Positions 18,218-27,988 of a DNA stretch of 64,000 nucleotides are shown one piece after another. The stretch is from Gillisella vitis (GTDB taxonomy: Bacteria > Pseudomonadota > Alphaproteobacteria > Rhizobiales > Rhizobiaceae), in contig WPHV01000012.1 of the NCBI GenBank assembly GCA_009744235.1, positions 123,569-187,568 of the forward strand. The letters run 5' to 3'. How positions within the stretch are numbered: position 1 is the first letter of the stretch; each line of letters begins with the position of its first letter. The translations under genes and the position numbers were made by a program. Under the pieces are notes generated by a model. That model did no database searches, was not told the origin of the DNA, and saw nothing but the letters and a program-made list of their open reading frames with translations.

Positions 18218-19714
18218 ATGAACGATGTTGCGCGCAGGTTAAATCCTGCCCAGCCGGCAGAGCCCCATTACCGGGAAGCCCCGAACAATATCGAGGCCGA
18301 ACAGGCTTTGCTCGGCGCCATTCTGGTCAATAACGATGCCTATTATCGTGTCTCGGATTTCCTCAAGCCCCCACATTTTCACGAGGGCCTGCACCGGAAG
18401 ATCTACGAGGTCGCCTCCGACATCATCCGCATGGGCAAGACCGCCAATCCGGTGACGATCAAGACCTTCCTGCCCTCCGACCAGAAGATCGGCGATTTCA
18501 CCATTGCCCAATATCTGGCGCGACTGGCGTCGGAAGCCGTGTCGATCATCAATGCCGAGGATTATGGCCGGGCGATCTACGACTTGGCCCTGCGCCGCGC
18601 GCTGATCACCATCGGCGAAGACATGGTGAATATCGCCTTCGACGCACCGCTCGACATGCCGCCGCAGGCGCAGATCGAAGATACCGAGCGACGTCTGTTC
18701 GATCTCGCTGAAAACGGTCGCTATGACGGTGGCTTCCAGTCTTTCAACGATGCGGTGGCCCAGGCCGTCGATATGGCAGGTGCCGCTTTCGAGCGTGACG
18801 GTCATTTGTCCGGTATTTCCACCGGCATTCATTCGCTTGACAGCAAGATGGGCGGTTTGCAGCGCTCCGACTTGATCGTGCTGGCCGGACGTCCCGGCAT
18901 GGGTAAGACCTCGCTTGCCACCAATATCGCCTGGAACATCGCTGCATCCTACGAGCCGGAAGTGCAGCCAGACGGTTCGTTCAAAGCCAAAAACGGCGGC
19001 GTGGTTGGCTTCTATTCGCTCGAAATGTCGTCCGAGCAGCTCGCTACCCGTATCATGTCCGAGCAGACCGAAGTATCCTCTTCGAAAATCCGCCGTGGCG
19101 ATATTACCGAGCAGGATTTCGAAAAGCTGGTCGGCTTTTCCCAGACCATGCAGAAAGTGCCGCTATTCATCGACCAGACCGGTGGTATTTCCATCGCCCA
19201 GCTTTCCGCCCGTGCCCGCCGCCTGAAGCGCCAGCGTGGCCTCGATTGTTTGGTTGTGGACTATATTCAGCTGATGACCGGCTCGGGCAAGTCAGGGGAA
19301 AACCGCGTCCAGGAAATCACCCAGATCACCACCGGCCTCAAAGCGCTCGGCAAGGAGCTGAACGTGCCAATCGTCGCGCTGTCGCAGCTGTCGCGTCAGG
19401 TGGAAAGCCGTGACGACAAGCGTCCTCAGCTCTCCGACCTTCGCGAATCAGGCTCGATCGAGCAGGACGCCGACGTGGTGATGTTCGTGTTCCGTGAGGA
19501 ATATTATGTGCAGAACCTCGAACCCCGCGACCAGGGCGACCCCAAATATCCCGAATGGGAAGCCCAGATGGAAAAAGTACGCGGCACGGCGGACGTGATC
19601 ATCGCCAAGCAGCGTCACGGACCGACCGGCACCGTCAAACTGGCCTTCCAGGCGCAGTTCACCCGCTTTGCCGATCTGGCCGATCCGAGTTTCACGCCTT
19701 ATGAGGAAACCTGA
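18218..19714 (+). CDS. dnaB: Replicative DNA helicase DnaB
   Basis: 498-aa hexameric 5'-3' helicase of the replication fork. The N-terminal domain begins after a short tail at PNNIEAEQALLGAILVN. The RecA-like domain has Walker A GRPGMGKTS near residue 226, FYSLEMSSEQLATR, Walker B LVVDYIQLM, and LSQLSRQVESRDDKRPQLSDLRESGSIEQDAD (partly quoted). No intein or insertion. It lies after rplI as is usual; the following alr is displaced by an amino-acid transport cassette. Confidence 0.97.
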   Translation: MNDVARRLNPAQPAEPHYREAPNNIEAEQALLGAILVNNDAYYRVSDFLKPPHFHEGLHRKIYEVASDIIRMGKTANPVTIKTFLPSDQKIGDFTIAQYLARLASEAVSIINAEDYGRAIYDLALRRALITIGEDMVNIAFDAPLDMPPQAQIEDTERRLFDLAENGRYDGGFQSFNDAVAQAVDMAGAAFERDGHLSGISTGIHSLDSKMGGLQRSDLIVLAGRPGMGKTSLATNIAWNIAASYEPEVQPDGSFKAKNGGVVGFYSLEMSSEQLATRIMSEQTEVSSSKIRRGDITEQDFEKLVGFSQTMQKVPLFIDQTGGISIAQLSARARRLKRQRGLDCLVVDYIQLMTGSGKSGENRVQEITQITTGLKALGKELNVPIVALSQLSRQVESRDDKRPQLSDLRESGSIEQDADVVMFVFREEYYVQNLEPRDQGDPKYPEWEAQMEKVRGTADVIIAKQRHGPTGTVKLAFQAQFTRFADLADPSFTPYEET

Positions 19715-19781
19715 CCATGCTTTGCGCGGTTCTTGCTTAAACTTTGCGCAAATGCACACCGTCAATCCAGACAAAACCAAG

Positions 19782-19807
19782 AGCCGCCTTTTCCAGGCGG
19801 CTTTTTG
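19782..19807 (+). terminator. Rho-independent terminator after dnaB
   Basis: AGCCGCCT (19782-19789) pairs with AGGCGGCT (19795-19802) and is followed by five T. It lies 67 bases after the dnaB stop and separates dnaB from the transporter genes. Confidence 0.9.
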
Positions 19808-19860
19808 CATAGTGGCATAGCAATTGCTTTCTGAGGAGCAACATCAACCCGGAGCATCCT

Positions 19861-20643
19861 ATGCATCGTCGTACCCTGCTTGCCCTTGGCCTTTCCCTTG
19901 CCACCTTTGCCGCCGTCCTGCCGGCCCATGCCGATGCGCTGGGCGACATTACCAAGCGGGGTACGCTGAAAGTGGCGGTGCCGCAGGACTTTCCGCCATT
20001 TGGCAGCGTCGGCCCTGACATGCAGCCCGTCGGATATGACATCGATACCGCAGCCCTGATTGCCAAAAAACTGGGCGTCAAGCTGGAACTGGTGCCCGTT
20101 ACCAGCGCCAACCGCATTCCCTATTTGCAGACCAACAAGGTCGATCTGGTGATTTCAAGCCTCGGCAAAAATCCGGACCGCGAAAAGGTCGTGGATTTCT
20201 CCACCGCCTATGCGCCTTTCTACAATGGAGTGTTTGCACCCGCGGATACCGCCATCAAGTCCGCTGCCGATCTGTCGGGCAAGTCGGTCGGCGTTACCCG
20301 TGGCGCGGTCGAGGATCTGGAACTGACCAAGGTTGCGCCGTCCGACGCCACCATCAAGCGCTATGAGGACAATAACGGCACAATTTCCGCCTTCCTCTCC
20401 GGCCAGGTCGATGCGGTTGCCACCGGCAATGTCGTCGCGGCTGCTATCCTCGCCAAGAACCCGCCAAAGCGTCCGGAGCCAAAGTTCCTGATCAAGAATT
20501 CCCCCTGCTTCATCGGCTTCAACAAAAACGAACCGGCGCTGACGGAAAAGCTCAATGCGATTATCGCCGAGGCCAAGGCCGATGGCTCGCTGAGCAAGAT
20601 TTCCGAAAAGTGGTTGGGCGCCCCGCTTCCCGCCGATCTCTGA
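19861..20643 (+). CDS. Polar amino-acid ABC transporter, periplasmic substrate-binding protein
   Basis: 260-aa family 3 solute-binding protein. A clear Sec signal peptide (LLALGLSLATFAAVLPAHADA) is followed by the typical start of the mature domain ITKRGTLKVAVPQDFPPF, the ligand-binding GYDIDTAALIAKKLGVKLELVPV, and the hinge region GKSVGVTRGAVEDLELTKV. Two permease genes follow on the same strand. The ligand is probably a polar or charged amino acid; which one is unclear. The hairpin just downstream likely keeps this gene's mRNA more abundant than that of the permeases. Confidence 0.9.
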   Translation: MHRRTLLALGLSLATFAAVLPAHADALGDITKRGTLKVAVPQDFPPFGSVGPDMQPVGYDIDTAALIAKKLGVKLELVPVTSANRIPYLQTNKVDLVISSLGKNPDREKVVDFSTAYAPFYNGVFAPADTAIKSAADLSGKSVGVTRGAVEDLELTKVAPSDATIKRYEDNNGTISAFLSGQVDAVATGNVVAAAILAKNPPKRPEPKFLIKNSPCFIGFNKNEPALTEKLNAIIAEAKADGSLSKISEKWLGAPLPADL

Positions 20644-20673
20644 TCGTTGATCGGACGGTATAACCATTTTCTG

Positions 20674-20711
20674 CACAATCACCCGCAGCCCTGACGGCTG
20701 AGGTGATTGTG
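20674..20711 (+). other. Intercistronic stem-loop between binding-protein and permease genes
   Basis: CACAATCACC (20674-20683) pairs perfectly with GGTGATTGTG (20702-20711), and an inner CAGCC/GGCTG stem extends it; the loop is CTGAC. No T-run follows. Such hairpins commonly protect the upstream binding-protein mRNA in ABC operons. Confidence 0.7.
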
Positions 20712-20766
20712 TAGGCCAGATACGGCAGCAAAGTAGAATACCCTCGCTTTGCCAGCAGGTTTCATC

Positions 20767-21438
20767 ATGCATTACATTTTCGATTTCAGCTGGTTTGGCG
20801 AATACTATCCGATCATCCTCAAAGGGGTCGGGGTGACGGTCGAACTGACACTGGTCGGTGGCGTGGTCGGCATTGCCTTCGGCATCGCCTGCGCCTGGGC
20901 GCGGGCCTTAGGACCGAAATGGATCAAGCCACCAGTTGCCGCCTATGTGGAACTGATCCGCAATACGCCCTTCCTGATCCAGCTGTTCTTCATCTTTTTC
21001 GGCCTGCCCTCGACCGGGCTGAAGCTCTCCGAGATGGAAGCCGCCAATCTGGCGATGATCATCAATCTCGGTGCCTATAGCTGCGAAATCATCCGGGCCG
21101 GGATTGAGGCAACCCCGAAAGGTCAGTTCGAGGCCGGAAGCGCACTGGCGCTTCGACCACTGCAAACCTTCCGGCTGATCATTCTGGTCCCTGCCCTGCA
21201 ACGTATCTGGCCGGCGCTATCGTCGCAGCTGGTCATCGTCATGCTCGGTTCCGCCGTCGTCTCGCAGATTGCCGCTGAAGACCTGACCTTTGCCGCCAAT
21301 TTCATCCAGTCGCGCACCTTCCGGGCCTTTGAAGCCTACATGATCTCCACCGCTCTCTATCTGGTGCTGGCCATCGGCCTTCGGCAATTGCTGGCCCTGC
21401 TCGGACGGCAGATCTTTCCGAAAGGGGCGACGCGATGA
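20767..21438 (+). CDS. Amino-acid ABC transporter permease (HisM/HisQ type), first subunit
   Basis: 223-aa inner-membrane permease with five or six hydrophobic segments (IILKGVGVTVELTLVGGVVG at the start). The HisMQ cytoplasmic loop is EIIRAGIEATPKGQFEAGSALAL, the coupling site for the ATPase. ATG 20767 (MHYIFDFSW) is preferred to an in-frame ATG at 20749. Its last four bases overlap the second permease gene (ATGA), so the two are translationally coupled. Confidence 0.9.
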   Translation: MHYIFDFSWFGEYYPIILKGVGVTVELTLVGGVVGIAFGIACAWARALGPKWIKPPVAAYVELIRNTPFLIQLFFIFFGLPSTGLKLSEMEAANLAMIINLGAYSCEIIRAGIEATPKGQFEAGSALALRPLQTFRLIILVPALQRIWPALSSQLVIVMLGSAVVSQIAAEDLTFAANFIQSRTFRAFEAYMISTALYLVLAIGLRQLLALLGRQIFPKGATR

Positions 21439-22094
21439 TTGAGTTCACCCTCTGGGATATCGCCCGCAATCTGTTGCTGGCTGCCCGCTGGACCCTGGTT
21501 CTGTCACTGGTGTCCTTCCTGTGCGGCGGGGCTTTGGGACTGGTGGTATTGATGCTGCGCATTGCCAAACAGCGCATGCCCCGAATCTTCGCGCGCGGCT
21601 TCATCGAGTTTTTCCAGGGCACGCCGCTCTTGATGCAGTTGTTCATCGCCTTTTTTGGTCTCGGCCTTTTCGGTATCGACGTTCCCGCGTGGCTCGCTGC
21701 TGGCGCGGCGCTGACCTGCTGGACCGCCGCTTTCCTGACCGAAATCTGGCGCGGCTGCGTCGAGGCCGTGCCAAAGGGCCAGTGGGAAGCGGGTACCAGC
21801 CTGGCCCTCACCTATCGCCAGCAGATGCGGCTGATCATCCTGCCGCAGGCCATGCGGATCGCCATTCCCCCTACGGCGGGTTTTTCGGTTCAGGTGGTCA
21901 AAGGCACGGCCCTGACCTCGATCATCGGTTTCGTTGAATTGTCAAAGGCCGGAACCATCGTCACCAATGCCACTTTTCAGCCCTTCACCGTCTATGGCTT
22001 GGTCGCGCTGTTCTATTTCGCCATCTGCTACCCGCTGTCGCGCTATTCCAAATATCTGGAACGCCGGTTTGGCGCGGCACCGGTCGGGCATTGA
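21435..22094 (+). CDS. Amino-acid ABC transporter permease, second subunit
   Basis: 219-aa permease of the same HisMQ class as its neighbour, with the EAA loop EIWRGCVEAVPKGQWEAGTSLAL and several membrane helices. It presumably forms the heterodimeric channel with the first permease. No ATP-binding gene follows; the next gene is a convergent AraC regulator, so the importer must borrow an ATPase encoded elsewhere. Confidence 0.9.
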   Translation: MIEFTLWDIARNLLLAARWTLVLSLVSFLCGGALGLVVLMLRIAKQRMPRIFARGFIEFFQGTPLLMQLFIAFFGLGLFGIDVPAWLAAGAALTCWTAAFLTEIWRGCVEAVPKGQWEAGTSLALTYRQQMRLIILPQAMRIAIPPTAGFSVQVVKGTALTSIIGFVELSKAGTIVTNATFQPFTVYGLVALFYFAICYPLSRYSKYLERRFGAAPVGH

Positions 22095-22103
22095 TCCCTC
22101 AAC

Positions 22104-22958
22104 CTATCCCCGGCGAAATTGCGCCGGGGTCATGCCCATCCGCGCCTTGAAATTGCGGGTAAAATGCGCCTGATCGGCAAAGCCGCAGGCAAAGGCAACG
22201 TCGGCAGGCGCAGCGTCCTTTGCCAGCATGGACTCCGCTTCTCGAATACGCCGAAGTGTCAGGTAGGCATGCGGCGTAATGTGATAGGTGGCGCGAAAGC
22301 TGCGGATCAAATGCGCGCGGCTACAGCCAACCAACCCCGCCAGATGCTCAAGGCCGATATCCTCAGCAAAATTCGCATGGAGATAGTCTCGTACCCTCGC
22401 CATCGCCGTGTCGGGGCGAGCAGTAGAGGACGCAGGCGCAACAACGCCATGGCGGGTGAAAAGAGCGGTGAGCATGTCCAGCATCCCCTCTTCGGCATCA
22501 AGCATTCCATCTGCCTGCTCTATTTGCCTGTGCATCCTGTTAAAGGCCTGCGCCAAGGCCGGATCTGTGACGATCTGCTGGCGAAAGGACGGCGTTCCCC
22601 ACGACGGTCTCTTGCTCGTCTCTTGCAGAACGTCGCACACCATGGCGACCGACGGATAGATCATCCGATATCGATAGACCCCACCCGCAGGACTGCCATC
22701 GTGGATCTCCTCCGGATTGATCAGATAGAGATCGCCCGGTCCACAAATCTGCCGGCAGCCGCGAATAGTGGCAATTTTCTGTCCCGTCTCCATGGCGCCA
22801 ATGCCGAAATGCTCATGGGCATGCGGGGAAAACCGATGGGTGACGAAGGTCGCGCTCATGCATTTCATACCGCCAAACCGGGCATCCCGCCAGAAGCGGG
22901 TCTGCTCCCGAATGGGCACTGACGCAAGGCTGGTGGAAACCGGTGAAAGCATGTTCAT
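22104..22958 (-). CDS. AraC family transcriptional regulator
   Basis: 284-aa regulator. The N-terminal half is a cupin-like sensing domain (HRFSPHAHEHFGIGAMETG, GDLYLINPEEIHDG); the C-terminal half has the two AraC helix-turn-helix units (EHLAGLVGCSRAHLIRSFRATYHITPHAYL in part, and PADVAFACGFADQAHFTRNFKARMGMTPAQFR in part). It converges on the permease genes with a 9-base gap and is divergent from alr. Start is uncertain: ATG at 22985, 22958 or 22952, none with a strong Shine-Dalgarno. A role in controlling the adjacent importer is plausible but unproven. Confidence 0.87.
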   Translation of the reverse strand: MNMLSPVSTSLASVPIREQTRFWRDARFGGMKCMSATFVTHRFSPHAHEHFGIGAMETGQKIATIRGCRQICGPGDLYLINPEEIHDGSPAGGVYRYRMIYPSVAMVCDVLQETSKRPSWGTPSFRQQIVTDPALAQAFNRMHRQIEQADGMLDAEEGMLDMLTALFTRHGVVAPASSTARPDTAMARVRDYLHANFAEDIGLEHLAGLVGCSRAHLIRSFRATYHITPHAYLTLRRIREAESMLAKDAAPADVAFACGFADQAHFTRNFKARMGMTPAQFRRG

Positions 22959-23047
22959 CGCCAGACAATAACACCAGCCCGGCATTCCAGTCTTGAAGAA
23001 AAGTGATAGGGTCCGGCTACCATTATTGTTCGCAAAAAGCTGTTTCC

Positions 23048-24211
23048 ATGACCCTTACTGCCTTTTCCATCCCTCCTTCCGATGAATTCCTGACCGCACC
23101 GCTGCGTGTGACAATCGACCTCCAGGCGCTGGCCGACAATTGGCGCGAGATGGCGAAGCGATCCGGCAAGGCGCGGGCGGGTGCCGTGGTGAAGGCCGAT
23201 GGCTACGGCATTGGTATCGAGGATGCAGGGCAGACGCTTTACAATGCCGGTGCGCGGGATTTTTTCGTGGCGCTGCCATCGGAAGGCGCGACCTTGCGCA
23301 CCTATGCGCCGGACGCCCGGATCTTCGTACTGTCAGGGATCTGGGAAGGAATGGAACCGCTGTTTTTCGAGCATGATCTGGTGCCGGTGATTGCCAGTGA
23401 GGAACAGCTGGCGTTCTGGATGCGGGCCGTGGCCGAGCATGGCGACCATCCATGCGCCCTGCATGTCGATACCGGTTTCAACCGGCTGGGCCTCAGCATG
23501 GACGACGCAATGTTCCTGGCGACTGACGTTTCGCGCCCGGCCAGTTTTTCGCCAGTGCTGATTTTGAGCCATCTCGCCTGCGCAGACGATCCATCCTCGC
23601 CGATGAACCGGCTGCAATTGCAGGCTTTTCATCAGGTTAGCGCGGCTTTCGAGGGAATTGAATCAAGCCTTTCAGCCTCTGCTGGAACTTTACTCGGCCC
23701 CGATTACCATTTCGACCTCACCCGCCCCGGCATCGCGCTTTACGGCGGCGAAGCGGTCACGGGCCTGCCCAACCCAATGCGCCCAGTGGTCAAGGCCGAG
23801 GCCCGCATTCTCCAGATTCGACAAGCCAAGAGCGGAGAAACTGTCAGCTACGGCGCCACCTACCAGTTGACGAGAGAAAGCCGTCTGGCCATTGCCTCCG
23901 TCGGCTATGCCGATGGTTACCTGCGCAATCTCTCAGGCCACGGCACGGCATTGCGCGATACGGGGGCGCCGGGCGCCTATGGCTTTATCGCCGGATACAA
24001 GGTGCCGGTTGTTGGCCGCATCACAATGGACATGACGATCTTCGACGTCAGCGACGTGCCGGAAAAAGCGATTGCCGCTGGCGACTATATCGAGCTGTTC
24101 GGGCCAAACATGCCGATCGATGACGTGGCGCGGGCGGCGGGTACGATCGGCTATGAAATGCTGACCAGCCTCGGCCTGCGTTACGAGCGCCATTATCTGG
24201 AAGCCGAATAG
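23048..24211 (+). CDS. alr: Alanine racemase
   Basis: 387-aa PLP-dependent racemase that supplies D-alanine for peptidoglycan. The PLP lysine is in AVVKADGYGIG near residue 46; the second catalytic tyrosine region is SYGATYQL, and RITMDMTIFDVSDVP is the usual C-terminal barrel/beta-domain junction. Fold-type III barrel and length are normal. ATG 23048 gives MTLTAFSIPPSDEF; the 15 upstream in-frame codons show no homology. In the conserved rhizobial order dnaB-alr-radA it is here separated from dnaB by about 3.3 kb of transport genes. Confidence 0.94.
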   Translation: MTLTAFSIPPSDEFLTAPLRVTIDLQALADNWREMAKRSGKARAGAVVKADGYGIGIEDAGQTLYNAGARDFFVALPSEGATLRTYAPDARIFVLSGIWEGMEPLFFEHDLVPVIASEEQLAFWMRAVAEHGDHPCALHVDTGFNRLGLSMDDAMFLATDVSRPASFSPVLILSHLACADDPSSPMNRLQLQAFHQVSAAFEGIESSLSASAGTLLGPDYHFDLTRPGIALYGGEAVTGLPNPMRPVVKAEARILQIRQAKSGETVSYGATYQLTRESRLAIASVGYADGYLRNLSGHGTALRDTGAPGAYGFIAGYKVPVVGRITMDMTIFDVSDVPEKAIAAGDYIELFGPNMPIDDVARAAGTIGYEMLTSLGLRYERHYLEAE

Positions 24212-24337
24212 GCCTTCCCCCCCTTGCATCGGCCCGGCATTTCTCTTAGGTGATAGCGCGTATTCACTTTTTGTTCTCATTTCTCCATCCATATTGCGGT
24301 GGGTGGGATGGTACGATGCTCGCATGAAAGGCAATGC

Positions 24338-25738
24338 ATGGCCAAGGCCAAGACCCAATTCATCTGCCAGAACTGCGGCACGGTTCACAGCCGCTGGGCT
24401 GGCAAATGCGATGGTTGCGCACAGTGGAACACCATTGTTGAGGAAGACCCGATGGGTGGCATCGGGTCCGGTCCCGGCAAGGTGCCGAAGAAAGGCCGGG
24501 CGGTGACGCTGACCTCGCTGTCTGGCGAAATCGAGGAAGCGCCACGCATTCCAACCGGCCTGTCGGAACTGGACCGGGCGACCGGCGGCGGCTTCGTGCG
24601 CGGCTCCGCCGTGCTGATTGGCGGCGATCCGGGCATCGGTAAATCCACCCTGCTAATGCAGGCCGCCGCCGCCTTGTCGCGGCAGGGCCATCGCGTCGTC
24701 TATGTCTCGGGCGAAGAGGCGGTGGCTCAGGTGCGGCTGCGCGCCCAGCGGCTGAACGCCGCCGATACCGATGTGCTGCTGGCGGCAGAAACCAATGTCG
24801 AGGATATTCTGGCGACAATTTCCGAAGGAAAGCGGCCCGATCTTGTCATCATCGATTCGATCCAGACTCTCTGGAGCGATACCGCCGATTCGGCGCCCGG
24901 CACGGTCACGCAGGTGCGCACCGGCGTGCAGGCAATGATTCGTTTTGCCAAGCAGACTGGCGCCACCATGGTTCTGGTCGGCCACGTCACCAAGGAAGGC
25001 CAGATTGCCGGTCCCCGCGTCGTCGAGCACATGGTCGATGCCGTGCTGTATTTCGAAGGCGATCGGGGCCACCATTACCGCATCCTACGCACCGTCAAAA
25101 ACCGATTTGGCCCGACGGATGAAATCGGCGTGTTCGAAATGTCGGATCGGGGGCTGCGCGAAGTCGCCAATCCATCGGAACTGTTTCTGGGCGAGCGCAA
25201 TGAAAAAGCGCCTGGTGCTGCGGTGTTTGCCGGCATGGAAGGCACAAGACCCGTGCTGGTCGAAGTGCAGGCGCTGGTGGCCGCAACGGCGCTTGGCACA
25301 CCGCGCCGAGCCGTGGTCGGCTGGGATTCCAGCCGCCTGGCGATGATTCTGGCCGTACTGGAGGCCCATTGCGGTGTCAGGCTTGGCCAGCACGATGTCT
25401 ATCTCAATGTGGCAGGCGGCTACCGAATCACCGAACCCGCCGCCGATATGGCAATTGCCTCGGCGCTGGTGTCATCGCTGGCGGGCGTCGCCCTGCCCGC
25501 TGATTGTGTCTATTTCGGCGAAATCAGCCTTTCGGGCGCGGTGCGGCCCGTATCGCATACGGCGCAGCGATTGAAAGAGGCTGAAAAGCTTGGCTTTTCC
25601 TCCGCCGTTTTGCCCGCCTCCTCCGTCGATCTGCCGAAACGCACCGGCAAATGGGGTGAAATCGAAAGCCTGCCGGATCTGGTGGCGCGCATTGCCGGAT
25701 CGAAACTGAAATCGCGCCAGCAGGGCAATGAGGATTGA
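24338..25738 (+). CDS. radA: DNA repair protein RadA
   Basis: 466-aa RadA/Sms, a RecA-like helicase that drives branch migration in recombination repair. It has an N-terminal C4 zinc finger (CQNCG...CDGC), Walker A GGDPGIGKST, the RadA-specific KNRFG motif (TVKNRFGPTDEIGVFEM), and a Lon-protease-like C-terminal domain (DVYLNVAGGYRITEPAADMAIA). ATG 24338 places the zinc finger at residue 10; an in-frame ATG at 24299 is rejected. It is normally followed by cvpA; here three UDP-sugar genes intervene. Confidence 0.96.
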   Translation: MAKAKTQFICQNCGTVHSRWAGKCDGCAQWNTIVEEDPMGGIGSGPGKVPKKGRAVTLTSLSGEIEEAPRIPTGLSELDRATGGGFVRGSAVLIGGDPGIGKSTLLMQAAAALSRQGHRVVYVSGEEAVAQVRLRAQRLNAADTDVLLAAETNVEDILATISEGKRPDLVIIDSIQTLWSDTADSAPGTVTQVRTGVQAMIRFAKQTGATMVLVGHVTKEGQIAGPRVVEHMVDAVLYFEGDRGHHYRILRTVKNRFGPTDEIGVFEMSDRGLREVANPSELFLGERNEKAPGAAVFAGMEGTRPVLVEVQALVAATALGTPRRAVVGWDSSRLAMILAVLEAHCGVRLGQHDVYLNVAGGYRITEPAADMAIASALVSSLAGVALPADCVYFGEISLSGAVRPVSHTAQRLKEAEKLGFSSAVLPASSVDLPKRTGKWGEIESLPDLVARIAGSKLKSRQQGNED

Positions 25739-25875
25739 CAGAACGGGCGCAAAAGGTTCGGCAACGGGCAGGTTGCGTCCCTTGCCGCTCATAACGGTTG
25801 ATTGCTGGTAGCCTGGAATTGACAGGGCCTGACCCCTTCCCCTACATGAACGGCAACGGACTGCAAGAGGACGCT

Positions 25876-26871
25876 ATGGGAAAGACACGGACGGCATTGG
25901 TGACCGGCGGCGCTGGATTTCTCGGTTCCCACGTCTGCGCACGATTGCTTGACGAAGGCTGTGATGTGGTCTGCCTGGACAACCTCCAGACCGGGCGGCG
26001 CAAGAATATCGAACCTCTGCTGGCCAATCCCAAACTGTCCTTCATCAAAGCCGATGTCCGCGATCCCTTGCCGCAAGGCCGCTACGACGAGATCTGGAAT
26101 CTCGCCTGCCCCGCCTCGCCGCCGCAATATCAGATCGATCCTGTCGGCACGATGCTGATCAATGTGCTTGGCATGAAAAACGTGCTGGACCTGGCTGTCG
26201 CCTGCGGCGCGCGGGTGTTTCAGGCATCGACCAGCGAGATCTACGGCGATCCGCAGGTTCATCCGCAGACGGAAAGCTATCGTGGCGCAGTCAACACGAT
26301 AGGGCCGCGGGCCTGCTATGACGAAGGCAAGCGCGCCGCCGAAACCCTGTGTTTCGATTATCACCGCCAGCATGGCGTTGAAATCAAGGTGGTGCGGATC
26401 TTCAACACCTATGGTCCCAACATGGACCCGCAGGATGGACGGGTGGTGTCCAACTTCATCGTCCGCGCCCTGGAAGAGGCCCCGCTGGAACTTTATGGCG
26501 GCGGCACGCAGACCCGATCCTTCTGCTATGTCGATGATCTGATCGAGGGATTTTTCCGACTGATGCGCTCCGATGCCTCGATCACCGGTCCGGTCAATAT
26601 TGGCGATCCCGGCGAGTTTACCGTGCGGGAACTGGCTGACATCATTCTGGAAATGACCGGAAGCCGGTCGGTTATCATCGACAGGCCGCTGCCGAAGGAC
26701 GATCCGCTGCTGCGGCGTCCAGACATCACCCTTGCCGGGCAGTTGCTGGGCTGGGAGCCGAAAGTGCGGCTGCGTGAAGGACTGAAGCGGTCGATCCCGT
26801 ATTTCGCGGCGGAAACGGGACGCACCATTAACACCAGTGCTGCCAACATCAATCTGGATACATTGTCATGA
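25876..26871 (+). CDS. UDP-glucuronate decarboxylase (UDP-xylose synthase) family protein
   Basis: 331-aa extended short-chain dehydrogenase. Cofactor motif [10 protein letters not shown] is near the N-terminus, the UXS hallmark [13 protein letters not shown] follows, then STSEIYGDP and the catalytic YDEGK. It should oxidise and decarboxylate UDP-glucuronate to UDP-xylose (or a keto intermediate). The substrate would be supplied by Ugd, encoded two genes downstream. ATG 25876 has AGAGGA upstream. It overlaps galE by four bases. A related 4-epimerase or dehydratase cannot be excluded. Confidence 0.85.
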   Translation: MGKTRTALVTGGAGFLGSHVCARLLDEGCDVVCLDNLQTGRRKNIEPLLANPKLSFIKADVRDPLPQGRYDEIWNLACPASPPQYQIDPVGTMLINVLGMKNVLDLAVACGARVFQASTSEIYGDPQVHPQTESYRGAVNTIGPRACYDEGKRAAETLCFDYHRQHGVEIKVVRIFNTYGPNMDPQDGRVVSNFIVRALEEAPLELYGGGTQTRSFCYVDDLIEGFFRLMRSDASITGPVNIGDPGEFTVRELADIILEMTGSRSVIIDRPLPKDDPLLRRPDITLAGQLLGWEPKVRLREGLKRSIPYFAAETGRTINTSAANINLDTLS

Positions 26872-27842
26872 AGAATATCCTTGTTGTCGGCGGAGCCGGC
26901 TATATCGGAAGCCATGCCTGCAAGGCTTTGTCCAAGGCGGGTTACACACCTGTGGTCTATGACAACCTGGTTCACGGCCACGCGGATTCGGTCAAATGGG
27001 GACCGTTCGAACAAGGTGACATTGCCGATGGCGCAAGGCTTGATGCGGTTCTCAGCAAATACCAGCCGGAATGCGTGATGCATTTCGCAGCCTTCGCCGC
27101 CGTCGGCGAATCGGTGACGGACCCGGCGAAATATTACAATAACAACATCCATGGTTCGGTCTGCCTGCTGGATGCCATGCGCCGCAACGGCGTTGACACC
27201 ATCGTGTTTTCCTCGACCTGCGCCACCTATGGCGAGGTCAAAAGCCTGCCAATTGTCGAGGAAGCTCCGCAGAGCCCGGTCAATCCCTATGGGTTCTCCA
27301 AGCTGGTCATTGAGCAGGCGCTGAAGGATTACGGCCATGCCTATGGATTGAAATGGGTGGCCATGCGCTATTTCAACGCCGCCGGTCTCGATCCGGAAGG
27401 CGATCTTGGCGAACGTCACGATCCGGAAACCCATGCCATTCCGCTGGCGGTTCTGGCAGCCATGCGGCAGACCGAATTCAATGTGTTCGGCACCGATTAC
27501 AATACGCCTGATGGTACCGCCGTCCGCGACTATATCCATGTCTGCGATCTCGCCGATGCCCATGTCCTGGCCATCGACTATCTGCAAAAGGGTGGCGAAA
27601 GCGGCGCCTTCAATCTTGCCACCGGCAAGGGCACATCGGTCAAGGAATTGCTGGATGCGGTGTCTCAGGCGGTCGGCGCGCAGGTTCCGATCAATTATGC
27701 GCCAAGGCGGGCTGGCGATGCGCCGGTTCTTTACGCCTCCGGCGACAAGGCCCGCAGCCTGCTGGGCTGGACGCCCCAATATACCGATATCAACCTGATC
27801 GTGAAAACGGCGGCGGACTGGTTCAAGGCCCACCGTAATTAA
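26868..27842 (+). CDS. galE: UDP-glucose 4-epimerase
   Basis: 324-aa GalE. It has the NAD motif [11 protein letters not shown], the catalytic serine/threonine region SSTCATYGE and YGFSK for the Tyr-Lys pair, and the sugar-binding [16 protein letters not shown]. It interconverts UDP-glucose and UDP-galactose for surface polysaccharides. The start overlaps the preceding gene (ATGA). The last bases are part of a tandem 16-bp duplication (see repeat). Confidence 0.94.
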   Translation: MKNILVVGGAGYIGSHACKALSKAGYTPVVYDNLVHGHADSVKWGPFEQGDIADGARLDAVLSKYQPECVMHFAAFAAVGESVTDPAKYYNNNIHGSVCLLDAMRRNGVDTIVFSSTCATYGEVKSLPIVEEAPQSPVNPYGFSKLVIEQALKDYGHAYGLKWVAMRYFNAAGLDPEGDLGERHDPETHAIPLAVLAAMRQTEFNVFGTDYNTPDGTAVRDYIHVCDLADAHVLAIDYLQKGGESGAFNLATGKGTSVKELLDAVSQAVGAQVPINYAPRRAGDAPVLYASGDKARSLLGWTPQYTDINLIVKTAADWFKAHRN

Positions 27843-27862
27843 GGCTCACCGTAATTAAGACC
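27831..27862 (+). repeat. 16-bp tandem duplication at the galE stop codon
   Basis: CACCGTAATTAAG occurs twice, 16 bases apart: the first copy contains the galE stop codon TAA (27840-27842), and the second lies immediately after it in the intergenic region. It is a simple slippage-type duplication, with no evident regulatory role. Confidence 0.7.
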
Positions 27863-27988
27863 AACAATAGCCAAGGTCGAAAATAACCAAGGATTGTCGA
27901 CATGGTTCGACAGGAACCGCAAGGCAGTCCCGTCCATCGCACACCCCCCGCCCATCCAACACCCTTTGACAGGAAAGCGGCAGAATTC

